64,000 nucleotides of DNA, taken from Tenrec ecaudatus. Its lineage: Eukaryota > Chordata > Mammalia > Afrosoricida > Tenrecidae. How positions within the stretch are numbered: the first letter of the stretch is position 1; every line of letters begins with the position of its first letter. Both the position numbers and the translations under genes were made by a program. The DNA is taken from positions 7,630,758-7,694,757 of the forward strand of contig NC_134536.1 in NCBI RefSeq assembly GCF_050624435.1. The letters are read 5' to 3'. Below are positions 1 through 11,945 of this stretch, piece after piece. The notes beneath the pieces are model-generated. The model saw only the letters and a program-made list of their open reading frames with translations, did not search any database and had not been told where the DNA came from.

Positions 1-1285
1 ACCAAGTATATCTCAGCTGTTTTGATAAAAAGCAAGCACAGTCTGTACTCCTGCCTCGATGCCATGGCCATGAATTGGCCTGTGTTTCTGGGCACAACCA
101 AGATTAGGTGGTGCCATTGGTGAGTAATGTGACTCTACCAATGGGGGGTGGAGGGGGCAACTTTGCAAAGTGTTGTGAGAAATGCAAGTAGAGCAGAAAA
201 TAGAGTTGAAGGGAGGGAGGGGAAGGGCTCATGAGAAAGGAAGTCGGCAGGACAAACAGCCTATAAAATTTGCCAGGCTCGTTAGGAATTACTTGAATTA
301 CAATTATCTTGTGAGTTGATTCCCTTAAACAGTTTAGATTCCTTAAGACATTTTTTTAATTCCTTAAGGCATTTCTCTTCAGTGGCTACACTGTCTGACT
401 TTCATATCCCACCCTCCATATAAAATATATTATTTAGGTTTCTAGATTTTTAAAACCTGTAAAAGCAGAAATGAGAGGAGGCCAGGGTCTGATCCTTTGG
501 GCAAGCATCATGTTCAAGGGAGCCACTGGGGGTTAGCCGATAGCCAATGCAATGTCCACGGCCTGACAAGGTGACGTTCTGAAGACCTGGTGAGCCTCCT
601 GCAAATAGGTGTGAGGGAGCCTCTCTGCACAGCCTGTGTCCGCATCACAGGGCTGATTTCCCACATCTTCCTCCAGAGTGGTGAGCTTAGGGAGGGCAGG
701 GGAAGCGTGCTAGTGTTACACTGTGAGGTTGGAATCAATGTCCAGAGACGGCATGTGTATGAATCGCTGATTGGAAAAACTGATTTGGAAACTTTAACCC
801 GAATGACAATACAAAGTTTTCAGGGTGGGGGAGGAGCACAAAAAGTAGAAGAAAAATAAGAAGCTTGCTTTTGGAAAGTTGTCTCGGCAATGACATTTCA
901 ACACTTTAGATTGATGTTTCCACCCGGCCACAGGCTTAATATGGCTCTTTCCTTTCCAAGTACATAAGCCAGCTATCCTGAATTCCCGCCCCCTAAATTA
1001 CTAAAAAGAAACAGACAGAATGAGGGAGGTGAGAAGAAAAATAGGAAAAGGCTTTTTTTCCCAAAGGTAAACCGATCTAAATTCTTGCCAGGCCAGGGGG
1101 GTCTTTGTAAAACTAGAATGGTGGCATTTCTGTTTGGCCAGTGGCTGGCAGCTAGCAGAACCCATGTGGATTTGTTCATATCTCTTTAAAACAGATGTAA
1201 TGGTCCTTGCATGCAAAACAATTACAGTCGATCATGACTCATGTGTATGCAGAGGCAAGCATTCAAGATCATCAGTACACATTAA
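1..1285. other. Non-coding flank, nothing recognised
   Basis: AT-rich and mixed sequence with no exon-like open frame and no repeat family I can name. The open frames here are short and overlap in both directions, as expected by chance. Confidence 0.5.
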
Positions 1286-1289
1286 ATAG

Positions 1290-1425
1290 CAAACTCCACC
1301 CAAGCCATTGCCATCTAGTCCATTTCAGCTCCTATAAGACCCTGTAAGACAGATTCGAACCAGCCCATCGGATCCCCGAGGCTGTAGATTTTGATGGAAG
1401 CAGACCGCGCTGCCCTTCTCTTCTG
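1290..1425 (-). repeat. AfroSINE fragment
   Basis: Reads as the complement of the SINE body (gccattgccatctagtcc, then gaccctgtaagacag and ccgaggctgtag). This matches the AfroSINE 3' half, with decay. Confidence 0.65.
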
Positions 1426-1714
1426 GAATGACTGGCAGATCAGAAGCACCAGATTTTCTGATAGTAACTGAGATTCACCAGGACTCTTTTTGATAGTAAA
1501 AGACTTTCCTCATATCTTGAAAAACATTCTATGATGTTGTCTTTGCTCAATGACCCCTTTTCCTATTCCCTCGACACAATTATTATCTGTTTACATAATT
1601 ATATTGTCCCTTAAAGCTATCACACAAAATTATATTTTGTCCCCGAGAATTTCAGCACGGCCAGTGATCTGGATGATCTAAGCCAAACCTGTCGGTTTTG
1701 CTCTGTCTTTTGTA

Positions 1715-2118
1715 TGCTGTTACTGTTCGGTGCCATCGAATCAGTTCCAACGGACAGCAACTTTACGTACAACTGAAGAAAACACAGTACCCTTATGCAC
1801 CATCGTCACAACTGTGTCGTGCTTGAGCCCATTGTTGCAGCCACTGATCAATCCATCATCTCCTCCATGGTCTTCCTCTGCGTTGCTGCTCTTCCATTTG
1901 ACCAAGCACGATGTTCTTTTACGGGAACCAATCTGTCCTGATGACATGTCCAAAGTTCCCGAGACAAAGTCTCAACACCTTTGCTTCTAAAAAACATTCT
2001 GGAAGTGTCAGATGTTTGTTCTTTCAGCAGGTCATGGCATGGTCAACATTCTTCCCCAGCACCAGAATTCAAATGCCTCCATTTGTCTCCCCTCTTCCTT
2101 ATTCAAGGTCCCACTTTC
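1715..2118 (-). repeat. RTE (BovB-like) LINE 3' region, left part
   Basis: Antisense RTE 3' end: the gcaccatcgtcac segment, the segment reading gaccaagcacgatgttc, then tgacatgtccaaagttcc and the caaggtcccactttc segment. The element is interrupted at 2119 by an L1 insertion. It resumes at 3581 and again at 5010-5250. Confidence 0.8.
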
Positions 2119-3580
2119 TTTTTTTTTTCTTTTCTTTTTTTACATTTTATTAGGGACTCATACAACTCTTGTCACAATCCATACATATACATACATCAAT
2201 TGTATAAAGCACATCCATACATTCCCTGCCCCAATCATTCTCAAAGCATTTGCTCTCCACTTAAGCCCCTTGCATCAGGTCCTTTTTTTTCCCCCTCCCT
2301 CCCCTTTCCCCCCTCCCTCATGTGCCCTTGGTAATTTATACATCGTTATTTTGTCATAGCTTGCCCTATCCAGAGTCTCCCTTCCCCCCCTTCTCTGCTG
2401 TCCCTCTCCCAGGGAAGAGGTCACATGTGGATCCTTGTAATCAGTTCCCCCTTTCCAACCCACTCACCCTCCACTCTCCCAGCATCGTCCCTCACACCCT
2501 TGGTCCTGAAGGTATCATCCACCCTGGATTCCCTGTACCTCCAGCCCTCATATGTACCAGTGTACAGCCTCTACCCTATCCAGGCCTGCAAGGTAGAATT
2601 CAGATCATGGTAGTTGGGGGGAGGAAGCATCCAGGATCTGGAGGAAAGCTGTGTTCTTCATCGGTACTACCTCGCACCCTAATTAACCCATCTCCTCTCC
2701 TAAACCCCTCTATGAGGGGATCTCCATTGGCCGACACTTGGGCCTTGGGTCTCCACTCTGCACTTCCCCCTTCATTTAATATGATATATATATACATATA
2801 TACACATACATACACACACTTATATCTTTCTTTTTTTTTGCATGATGCCTTATACCTGGTCCCTTGGGCACCTCGTGATCGCACTGGCTGGTGTGCTTCT
2901 TCCATGTGGGCTTTTTTGCTTCTGAGCTAGATGGCCGCTTGTTCACCTTCAAACCTTTAAGACCCCAGACACTATCTCTTTTGATAGCCGGGCACCATCA
3001 GCTTTCTTCACCACATTTGCTTATGCACCCATTTGTCTTCAGCGATCCTATCATGGAGGTGTGCAGTCAATGATATGATTTTTTGTTCTTTGATGCCTGG
3101 TAACTGACCCCTTTGGGACCACTCGATCACACAGGCTGGTGTGTTCTTCCATGTGGACTTTGTTGCTTCTGAGCTAGATGGCTGCTTGTTTATCTTCAAG
3201 CCTTTAAGACCCCAGTCACTATCTCTTTTGATAGCCGGGCACCATCAGCTTTCTTCACCACATTTACTTGTTCACCCACTTTGGCTCCAGCCTTTGTGTC
3301 AGGAGAGTGAGCATCATAGAGTTCCAATTTAATAAAAGAAGGTATTCATGCATTGAGGGAGTGTTTGAGTAGAGGCCCAAGGTCCTTCCGCCACCTTAAT
3401 ACTTAACCTATAAATATAGACACATAGATCTATTTCCCCATCCTCCTATATATATTTGCATGTACATGTCTTTATCTAGACCTCCATAAATGCCCTTTGA
3501 CTCCTAGCTCTTTCCTCCATCTCCCTTGACTTTCCTCCTGCCCTACTACCATGCTTTGTCGCCACCTGGGCTAGAGTATA
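2119..3580 (-). mobile_element. L1 3' end, copy A, inserted in RTE
   Basis: An antisense L1 3' UTR with poly(A) seen as poly(T) at 2119-2141, followed by ttttattagggactcatac (polyadenylation signal on the minus strand). It is flanked by a 16-bp target-site duplication, tcaaggtcccactttc, at 2103-2118 and 3581-3596. The 3' UTR contains an internal direct repeat with a period of about 248 bp (from 2886 and from 3134). There is no ORF2 sequence, so the copy is 5'-truncated. Confidence 0.85.
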
Positions 3581-3683
3581 TCAAGGTCCCACTTTCACAC
3601 GCATCTGAGACCATGGAAAATACCATGACTCGGGTCAGGTGTACCATAACCCTCTAAGCAACAGCGTTGCTTTCCCCTATTCT
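3581..3683 (-). repeat. RTE segment, duplicated copy 1
   Basis: 103 bp continuing the RTE element (tcaaggtcccactttc, then ccatgactcgggtcagg, to cccctattct). The same segment recurs almost unchanged at 5010-5112, downstream of L1 copy B. Confidence 0.85.
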
Positions 3684-3790
3684 TTTTTTTTTTTAACAAT
3701 TTATTGGGGCTCATACAATTCTTTTCACAGTTCATACATATACATACATCAATTGTATAAAGCACATCTGTACAGTCTTTGCCCTAATCA
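3684..3790 (-). mobile_element. Short L1 3' fragment at the duplication junction
   Basis: Poly(T), then caatttattggggctcatac and about 100 bp of L1 3' UTR ending gccctaatca. It is related to, but clearly different from, the L1 sequence on either side, so it is a separate L1 subfamily member. Confidence 0.75.
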
Positions 3791-5009
3791 TTTTTTTCTC
3801 TTTTCTTCTTTTACATTTTATTAGGGACTCATACAACTCTTACCACAATCCATACATATACATACATCAATTGTATAAAGCACATCCATACATTCCCTGC
3901 CCCAATCATTCTCAAGGCATTTGCTCTCCACTTAAGCCCCTTGCATCAGGTCCTCTTTTCTTTTCCCCCCTCCCTCCCCATTCCCCCATCCCTCATATGC
4001 CCTTGGTAATTTATACATCGTGATTTTGTCATATCTTGCCCTATCCGGAGTCTCCCTTCCCCCCCTTCTCTGCTGTCCCTCTCCCAGGGAAGAGGTCACA
4101 TGTGGATCCTTGTAATCAGTTCCCCCTTTCCAACCCACTCACCCTCCCACTCTCCCAGCATCGTCCCTCACACCCTTGGTCTTGAAGGTATCATCCACCC
4201 TGGATTCCCTGTACCTCCAGCCCTCATATGTACCAGTGTACAGCCTCTGTCCTATCCAGCCCTGCAAGGTAGAATTCGGATCATGGTAGTTGGGGGGAGG
4301 AAGCATCCAGGATCTGGGGGAAAGCTGTGTTCTTCATCGATACTACCTCACACTCTAATTAACCCATCTCCTCTCCTAAACCCCTCTATGAGGGGATCTC
4401 CATTGGTCGACACTTGGGCCTTGGGTCTCCACTCTGCACTTCCCCCTTCATTTAATATGATATATATATATACATATATACACATACATACACACACTTA
4501 TATCTTTTTTTTTTTGCATGATGCCTTATACCTGGTCCCTTGGGCACCTCGTGATCGCACTGGCTGGTGTGCTTCTTCCATGTGGGCTTTTTTGCTTCTG
4601 AGCTAGATGGCTGCTTGTTTATCTTCAAGCCTTTAAGACCCCAGTCACTATCTCTTTTGATAGCCGGGCACCATCAGCTTTCTTCACCACATTTACTTGT
4701 TCACCCACTTTGGCTCCAGCCTTTGTGTCGGGAGAGTGAGCATCATAGAGTTCCAATTTAATAAAAGAAGGTATTCATGCATTGAGGGAGTGTTTGAGTA
4801 GAGGCCCAAGGTCCTTCCGCCACCTTAATACTTGACCTATAAATATAGACACATAGATCTATTTCCCCATCCTCCTATATATATTTGCATGTACATGTCT
4901 TTTTCTAGACCTCCATAAATGCCCTTTGACTCCTAGCTCTTTCCTCCATCTCCCTTGACTTTCCTCCTGCCCTACTACCATGCTTTGTCGCCACCTGGGC
5001 TAGAGTATA
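3791..5009 (-). mobile_element. L1 3' end, copy B, near-identical to copy A
   Basis: Collinear with 2119-3580, with scattered single-base differences, and lacking one unit of the internal 248-bp repeat: it reads gagctagatggctgcttg where copy A has two units. It is followed directly by the same 103 bp of RTE found after copy A, so L1 and flank were copied together. Confidence 0.85.
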
Positions 5010-5250
5010 TCAAGGTCCCACTTTCACACGCATCTGAGACCATGGAAAATACCATGACTCGGGTCAGGTGTACCATAACCCTCCAAGCAACAGCGTTGCT
5101 TTCCCCTATTCTAACGAGGTCCCCGTGCAGCAGATTTACCCAATGCAATGTGTTGTTTGATCTCTTGATTGCTGCTTCCATGAGCATTGATTGTGGATTC
5201 AAGCAAGATGCAATCCTTGACAACTTCAAGCTTCAGCAAGTGGTTCAAAA
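5010..5250 (-). repeat. RTE LINE, right part
   Basis: Continuation of the RTE element (duplicated 103 bp, then aacgaggtccccgtgcag, the gattgctgcttccatgag segment and attgtggattcaagc), typical of the antisense RTE 3' region. Confidence 0.75.
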
Positions 5251-5522
5251 TTAGGAAAGATATGCATCAGGCTTAGATCCTCTCACCACATTTATTCAGT
5301 CTGTAGGGTAAGCAAAAGCCTGGGAGGCTGGATTACATGGAGAAGGAAGCAGCATGAGGATTGGAGGAAAGCATGCTAGGATACCCACAGTCAAATGCCA
5401 TAGCATCATCAATAAAACACAAGTGAACGGGATAGAGGCAGTGGGCCAAAATGAAGCACTTAGGCTATTCTGGGCCCACACTCTTCCCAGCAGTGAATAA
5501 ATGCTGGGTGTGGACATCAGAC

Positions 5523-5705
5523 AAGTCCCTGGGTGGGGCAAATGGTGAAGCACTCTGCCACTAGCTGAAAAGTTGGTGGTTCAAGCTCACCCAGAGGCAA
5601 CTTGGTCAAGCGTTCTGGCAATCTGCTCCTGAAAGATCACAGTTTGGAAACCCCTGTGAGAGACATTTCTCCTCACCATACTTGGGGTCACCAAGAGTGT
5701 TGGCA
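5523..5705 (+). repeat. AfroSINE
   Basis: Starts tccctgggtggggcaaatgg, with a degraded B box (ggtggttcaagctcacc), then the body gcaatctgctcctgaaagat and ggggtcaccaagagtg. Confidence 0.75.
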
Positions 5706-6309
5706 TAGACTTTGATGCCAGGTTTGAGGGCTTGGCGGTTTTGTTTTGTTTTGTTTTGTTGGATATGAGGAATTTCATCTTGCTGTGTAGTAGTCAAACA
5801 GAATTTCCCTTTGCTCAGGGCGGTAACTGACTCTCGCCTAGGGCCTGTGAAGAAGTTGGGGCCTCTCTTTGGGGGCTGTGATCGTCTGTGAAGGTCTCTG
5901 CAAAGCACATTCTCTGTGAGTTGCCTACGCCTGGAATCACCCGAACAAATTCTTACTGATCGCTGCTTTTGGAGGGCAGGTGTGGTTCATTAAAATGTGT
6001 ATATCAGGAATCCTGCATTTAAATAATATTTCAGTATGTGATAGGGCTCCTGATATTAACGTTTGGTTTAAAGGTTTTAGCATACTAAACTGCTTGTACA
6101 GTAGATCTTTAACACGCCTCTCACTTGATCTCAGAAATTATTTGCTAAAACACAAATGTTTCTCAATGGCTTGATCATAAATCCTATAAATTCAATTCAT
6201 AAACTGTTGCCACTATGTGTTTGGAAATAGCCTAACTGAAGCCGTGGGTCTTAGGCTGGGTCTCTCAACAACAATAACTCCTGACACATATATGTGAATG
6301 TGTACACAC

Positions 6310-6514
6310 CAAATCAAAACCCAAGCTTACTGACGGTGAGTCAATTCCAACTCATAGTGACCCTGTGGGAGAAAGCAGGACTGCCCTGTGAGTTTCTGAG
6401 GCTGCATTTATGAGAACAGACAGCTTCATCTTTCTCCCACCGGGCAGCTGGGGCGTTCAAACTATTGACCTGTGGTTGGCAGCCTGACACATTGCCCACC
6501 ATGCCACCAGGGCT
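6310..6514 (-). repeat. AfroSINE, nearly full length
   Basis: Complement of the whole unit, from gtgagtcaattccaactcat to ccatgccaccagggcttc. All body blocks are recognisable. Confidence 0.85.
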
Positions 6515-6539
6515 TCTTCAATGTATATATATAGAGATT

Positions 6540-6985
6540 TGTACTTTTGTTAAAACCTGACTCAGATATTTGTATAAACAGGCAAGTTCCAAGTCCATGG
6601 GTCAGATATTAGGCTGGAGGCTGAGGTGTGGCATTGCTGAGCCCAAGATCAGCAGGAAGACAGTAGCTTCTTCAGAGGTCAAGGAACCCGGGGTCATCAG
6701 ATCAAGTTGGATGAAGGGTCCCTGATGACTCCCAGGATTAGCAGGCAATGCAGTAGGCTATTGGCTCATGTCCAAAGAACCAGAGGTTAAGGAGCCAGAT
6801 ATAGGATACACACCCATCACGAAGTAAACAATATTTCCACAGCTTCAACTTAAATTAGAATCAGGCCACATCCCTGAGGAGACCTCAGCATGGGGATTGA
6901 CTCGGTCCTAACTGCCAAACCGCTGGGAATCTGGTCCCACCCAGTTGACACAAAACCTTAGCCATCCCACCACAGTATTGTCAAT
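6540..6985. repeat. Unclassified, possibly LTR-derived repeat
   Basis: About 440 bp with no coding content, ending in ctggtcccacccagttgaca and then acaaaacc. Its texture recalls the element at 42,385-42,885 (the gataccaag/ggtcagatattagg-type blocks), but I cannot assign a family. Confidence 0.3.
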
Positions 6986-7034
6986 TGCGTATCGCCTGTG
7001 AAAACAGGTTAAGGGCTAAGGAAGAACAGAGAAG

Positions 7035-7395
7035 AATTGTTGCATTTGAACCATGATGCTGGTGAAGAGTATTAAAAACACCGTGAACTTCCAGAAGAAC
7101 AAACAAGTTTGTCCAGGAGGAAGTAGATCCAGAATGCTCCACAGAAGCAAGGATGGTAAGATTTCATTCATCTCAGGCACATTGCACATGTTATCAGGAG
7201 AGACCAGTCCCTGGAAAAAGACATCGTGCTTGGTGAAGCAGAGGGTCAGTGAATAAGAGGAAACCCTCAAGGAGCTGGACGGGTTCAATCACAATCGTGA
7301 GGATGGTGCAGGCCTGGGCAGTGTTGCGTTCCGTGTGCACAGAGGCACTATGGGTTGCAGTTGACTCAATGGCACTTCATAACAACACCATAGGT
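7035..7395 (+). repeat. RTE LINE 3' end
   Basis: Sense-strand RTE 3' region: aacttccagaagaacaaac, then caggagagaccagtccctgg, catcgtgcttggtgaag, gaggatggtgcaggcc, and the terminal ggcacttcataacaacacc. Confidence 0.85.
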
Positions 7396-7439
7396 AGAAA
7401 TTAGGAAGGCCCTGGGTACCAGCAAGGTGGAAGGAAAGA

Positions 7440-7965
7440 TAGAAATTGTGTTTAGAAATGTCCATCATTGATCTTTCTGATCAAGATCTCAATAGAAGGT
7501 CCCGGTTAGAGGAGGGGGTGAGAAAATGTGACGTCAAATTCAAAGTCATAAGAAAGACTAGACTCACTAGTCTGATAGCGACTGGAGGAACCCCTGAGAT
7601 GGTGATACGTCGATGTCCTTCAAACCTGGAGCTGAGCCCACTCTCAGAGATCACCTATCAGCCAAACAATAGACGGGCCTATGAATTGAACAATAAATGT
7701 ATGATGCGCAAACTCCTTAAAATAATCCACCATACGTGATCAAAAGAGCAACATTTGCCCAAAAGCCCAGCTCAGAAGGCAAGAAGGAAGAACAGAAATG
7801 AAGACCCCAGGGAGGGAGGAAGAAAGGTAGGATTACATCGACGGATTGCAATCAAAGTCATGAAACACAATGTGTTTGAATTGTTTCATGAGACGCTAAT
7901 TTTCTCTGTAAACTTTCACCCAGGCTGCAATAAAAAGTTAATTTTAAAAAAGAGACAGTGTGTGG
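7440..7965 (+). mobile_element. L1 3' UTR and tail
   Basis: Contains aagactagactcactagtc, then gactggaggaacccctgag, the block reading cagccaaacaatagacggg, and finally caataaaaagttaattt. The same blocks recur at 21,340-21,555 and 31,890-32,115. The 97- and 72-residue open frames inside have no protein character. Confidence 0.65.
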
Positions 7966-8109
7966 ATAAGTGATATTGTCTTAGAAGGAGTTACCAATAC
8001 TGAGGGCTCTGGTTCTCTTTGTCCTCTGTAGAATTATTTTGTCTAAACAGGAAAGATACAGAAGGAGGTTTCAGAATTACTAATTCATGTCATCAATGAA
8101 GGATTTCCA

Positions 8110-8185
8110 CTTGGTGCAGATAGGCAGGTACTTGGGTGCTAACCAAAGGGTTGGTAGCTCAAGTTCACCCAAGGCACGGAAAGTC
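8110..8185 (+). repeat. AfroSINE fragment
   Basis: Only the tRNA-like head is clear: ggtgctaaccaaagggttgg, then the B-box-like tagctcaagttcacc. Confidence 0.6.
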
Positions 8186-8489
8186 AGACATTGAAAACAT
8201 GAGCATGACACGGTTGACCCTTTCAAAGGGTTCCTGTTTGGAAGGTAGCTTCCTTCAAAACTCTTCCTTCTCTCAGCTGGTGTGAGAAACCACTATCTGT
8301 CTGCTGAGGAACTTTGCATAATCTTCCAGATTTGTTCTGGAAAGAGTTGACCCTGTACCTTGGCTCAGACCCAATCTGGGACCCAGTCACTTACCCTCCA
8401 CCAGCACCTACCTAGCAAGACCTCTAAGACTCCTAATGCTACCCACTTAAGACTCACCTAGCCCCGGGTCTTGGAAGACATACGGCCAG

Positions 8490-8755
8490 TGTGCTCCTTA
8501 GAAGCAAAAGACAAGACTTCTCTCACATACTTTGGACATGCGATCAGGAGAGACCAGTCCTTGGAGAAAGACATCATATTTGGTAAAGCCGAGGGCCACT
8601 GAGAAGGAGGAAGGCCTCAAGGAGATGGGTTGGCTGCAGCACTGGGCTCAAGCACAGGAACGGTTGTGAGGATGGTGCAGGACCATGCGGTGTTCTGTTC
8701 TTGTGCGCATGGGGTCCCTATGGCTCAGAACCAACTTGGTGGCACCTAACAACAA
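8490..8755 (+). repeat. RTE LINE 3' end
   Basis: Reads acatactttggacatgcgat, then caggagagaccagtcc, acatcatatttggtaaagc, gttgtgaggatggtgcagg, and gtggcacctaacaacaaca, the canonical RTE terminus. Confidence 0.9.
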
Positions 8756-9984
8756 CACACCACCCCAGGGAGAGAGCCAGCATGGCAGAGTGATGCTTTG
8801 GAAAGCCGCCTTTATGCTTCCATGTGCTGTTCACACAATGTTCAGTCGGCCCCTATTCAACCTACTCCTACAACACATATTCATGCTGAGACATTCCAGG
8901 CACATAGGCTTCCCCTCCCCCCCGCCCTACAATGAATCACCTCAGCCATTTTAATCGCCTTCTCCAGAGCAGTCAGAACGCGTCTTCCGTTTGTTCTCTC
9001 AGGCCTGTGTGTCCTCTGTGTCAGGCCCACGGCCAATCAAAGCAGGGATGGACAGACAGACCTCCATGGGCTTCAGTTGGCCATCGCTGGCAGGGGAGAC
9101 AGGGCCACGTCTGTCTACCCTTTCAGAGATGCGCGATCCCAGAACATCCCAATTCTAAAGATTCTGAAATTTTTTAAAGAAAAATTTAAGATCGGCTTTA
9201 TGAGAAACAGAGAGCTTAAGGTCCTCTTACTAAACGTTATAAATACATGTGTCGTCTGCTGGTGTTTTTGTGATGTTTAAAGCTTCTGCAGAAGGGTTAG
9301 TGCCAGACCACTGGCATAAAGCAAATATCTCAAGAGAGTGAGTCAGACACATTTTCTGGTTTTGCAGTATATATAAACGCCATGTTTACACGCTCCTGGG
9401 GGGGCCTCCCGAGTGTGCGATGGCGTCATGAACAAGGACAACATCTGGTCAGAGTGACCACAATGTGACACGGAGACACAAAGGGAGCACGTGGGGGGGG
9501 GGGAGATGGTGTCAGCAGACAAGCTGCAATAGTCTGCAGGGCTGCCTCAAACCTCCCCTTGTGGAAAAACTATCGCCTCCATCCTAGAAGCGCAGAAAAG
9601 TGATCCTAGGAAGCACTCTGTCTGACGCTAGAACTGACTTGTAACACGTCGTTGGTCCAGTTTGGCATCGTTGTACCTGGGGGCAGACTCACTCCCACAC
9701 TGAAAACTTATTCTTTCAGAAAACAAAGATCCCTGAACCTGTCCTGTTTTCAACAGCCCAGAAGTCTTGCAGTCATGGCTCACGGAACCATGTGACGGCC
9801 TCCGTTGCTCTGTTCTTCAGAATGTGCCAGCACATTCTGCTTGCTTCTACCTTCTGAAAGAAGCATCAGCCAATCAAATATTGGAGGGGCGGGGTTGCCA
9901 GTTCCTGATGAAATTATTCAGCGAGAAAACATTTGCTGATTGAAAAGTGCTCATTGTGGAACCACCAAAACAAGGGAGCAATGG

Positions 9985-10085
9985 AAGGTGGCACCGTCCT
10001 GAGTCACTTCAGAGATGATGATGGTCGTGCAGGGCTGGGAACTTTTTTCTGTTGTACACAAGTCACTATGAGTTGTTCTCTTATG
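9985..10085 (+). repeat. Possible RTE 3' fragment
   Basis: Weak match to the RTE terminus (gatgatggtcgtgcaggg, then gtacacaagtcactatgag). Confidence 0.4.
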
Positions 10086-10449
10086 CATTGGTTGGCCCAT
10101 TCCAGTGGTATGTCATCTGACACAGAATCGCCCATCCTTCCGATAAGCCACTGTCTATTGAGTTGGGTGCTTCTGTTTCCTCTGGTCAGCCATGGTCCTT
10201 CAGCATCTTACCAACATCTCATCAACAGTTTAACTGCGAACATTTATACACAGACAGGAAGCAGACCAAATCAACAACAACAATGACAAGACAAAACATA
10301 GTCAACCCTCCCTCAAGAAGGAAGCAGAAAAGATTAAAAATGGAAACAACTTCAAAATGGGTCAAAGGGGCGCTCAAACGATAAGGCAGGACATTCTATC
10401 TCTCGCTGCCATAGTTGACTTCCCAATGTCTCTGTGGGATAGCAAGGCT

Positions 10450-11160
10450 AGTCACATCCCTTGACCGAGGTCAGAGGGCATCTGTGGGTGGACCCTGCAA
10501 ATGGATTTGGGCTTCTCCTGTCATCCATAGCCTTCTGAAAATCGGTTGTTTACAATTTAAGCTCTGAGACCATTCCCTCCTTCAGATTTGGGTTTTATTA
10601 TTTACAGTCTTTAGATCGCACAGACGGATGTGCTTCTGCCATGTGGACTTAGTTGATGGCTCACTTAGATGACTGCTTATTTGAAGGTAAACCTATAAAA
10701 CCCCATGTGCTGTTCTTTCTGCTAGCGGGGCACCATCTGGTTCCTCCACACACTGTGCTACAGTGCTCATGTCTTCAGTGGCCTCGTCATGAGGACAAGT
10801 TTGATTTATTTGTTGAGGCCTATTGCTCTACACAGGCTCTCAGCTCGAAGGTCTAAAGAGAAGTTGGAAGCATGAACATCTTTGCATTGTTTCTGATTCT
10901 AGTTGGTGAAAAAATTCAATTGAGAAAAAAATGAAAGCACCAGGGCATAATTATGTTTGTCTCCTTCGTTCTATTAATGTGCTGAAATCTCTTGGTTTTT
11001 AGATGTCAAAGCGACTTTGCAGTGCGCGAATCTTGGTCATAGGAAATAATCTACATTGAACAGGAAAATGTATGTGTACATTGTTGGCGTGATTGGTTAA
11101 AATTTTGTCTAGGATTATTTGGTTAATATTCGTGAGGGGTATTTCTCTCCTAAGTAAAGA
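10450..11160 (-). mobile_element. Degenerate L1, 3' UTR and ORF2 pieces
   Basis: 10,610-10,860 has the L1 3'-UTR unit also seen near 2.9 and 36.8 kb (atgtgcttctgccatgtgg, then gcggggcaccatctgg). 10,930-11,160 resembles antisense L1 ORF2 (attttgtctaggattatt, then gaggggtatttctctcc). It is heavily mutated. Confidence 0.55.
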
Positions 11161-11317
11161 TATGGGTATAGCCATTTAAAAGCTGTATCCCTAGTACTTT
11201 AGAAATCTTAATTAGCCAGACCTGATTAATTAATGATGATGTATTATTACTCAATTTTCAAACTGTCTGATAATGAGGATTTGAGTTGCTCATGTCTGAC
11301 ATAGTAAACCTCAGCAT

Positions 11318-11425
11318 TTAAACTCATTGCCATCGAATCAAGTCTGACTCATGGCGACCCTGGAGGACAGTCAAACTGCCACTGTGGGTTTCCAAAGCTG
11401 TAACTTTCTCATCTTTCTCTTCGAA
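11318..11425 (-). repeat. AfroSINE fragment
   Basis: Complement of the SINE 3' half: cattgccatcgaatcaagtc, then catggcgaccctggagg and tttccaaagctgtaac. Confidence 0.8.
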
Positions 11426-11769
11426 GTCAACAAGGAAGTATAAAACAAAAATTGGCCAGTGGCTTCTCTTGCTACCCTGCCTGTCCCTTTCAGTGAAATC
11501 AAGGTCAGGGATATCTTGATGGCTATGTCGTACCTACGAGTAAGAGAAGCACCTCAGGGTGCTGGGGGCTGGTTTAGGCATGGTGGGGTGTCAGCGGCCT
11601 CCATCCACTGCCCGCGGGGTGGTGTGACTGCTGGGAGAATTTTGTTCTCAGTACAGATGAGGTGCTACAGCTCCAGGCTGCATCAGGTAGGCCTTGAAGT
11701 TGGATACTCTTGACAATGGGGGTGCTCTGACACTAGCCCCACCTCCATTTACTAACTCAGAATCAAGCA

Positions 11770-11945
11770 GTCTCCATGGAGTCGGTCCAGTTCATGGTCA
11801 CCTATGTGTCTCCGAGCAGAACAGTGCTCCACGCGCTGATTTTTTTCAAAAGACATTCACCAAACCTTTCTCCGAGGGCCCTCTGAATAGACTTGAACCT
11901 CCAACCTTTTGGTTAGCGGTCACTTTGTACCACCCAGGGATTCTA
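11770..11945 (-). repeat. AfroSINE, degraded
   Basis: Complement: ccatggagtcggtccag at the 3' side, tgaacctccaaccttttgg and ggttagcggtcactttg from the tRNA-like head, ending in caccca. Confidence 0.65.

Noticed and set aside
2322..2930. A 202-residue open frame, and a related 168-residue frame at 4,100-4,606
   Set aside because: Both lie in L1 3' UTR on the strand opposite to the element. They arise because the sequence is the same repeat, and they have no protein features.
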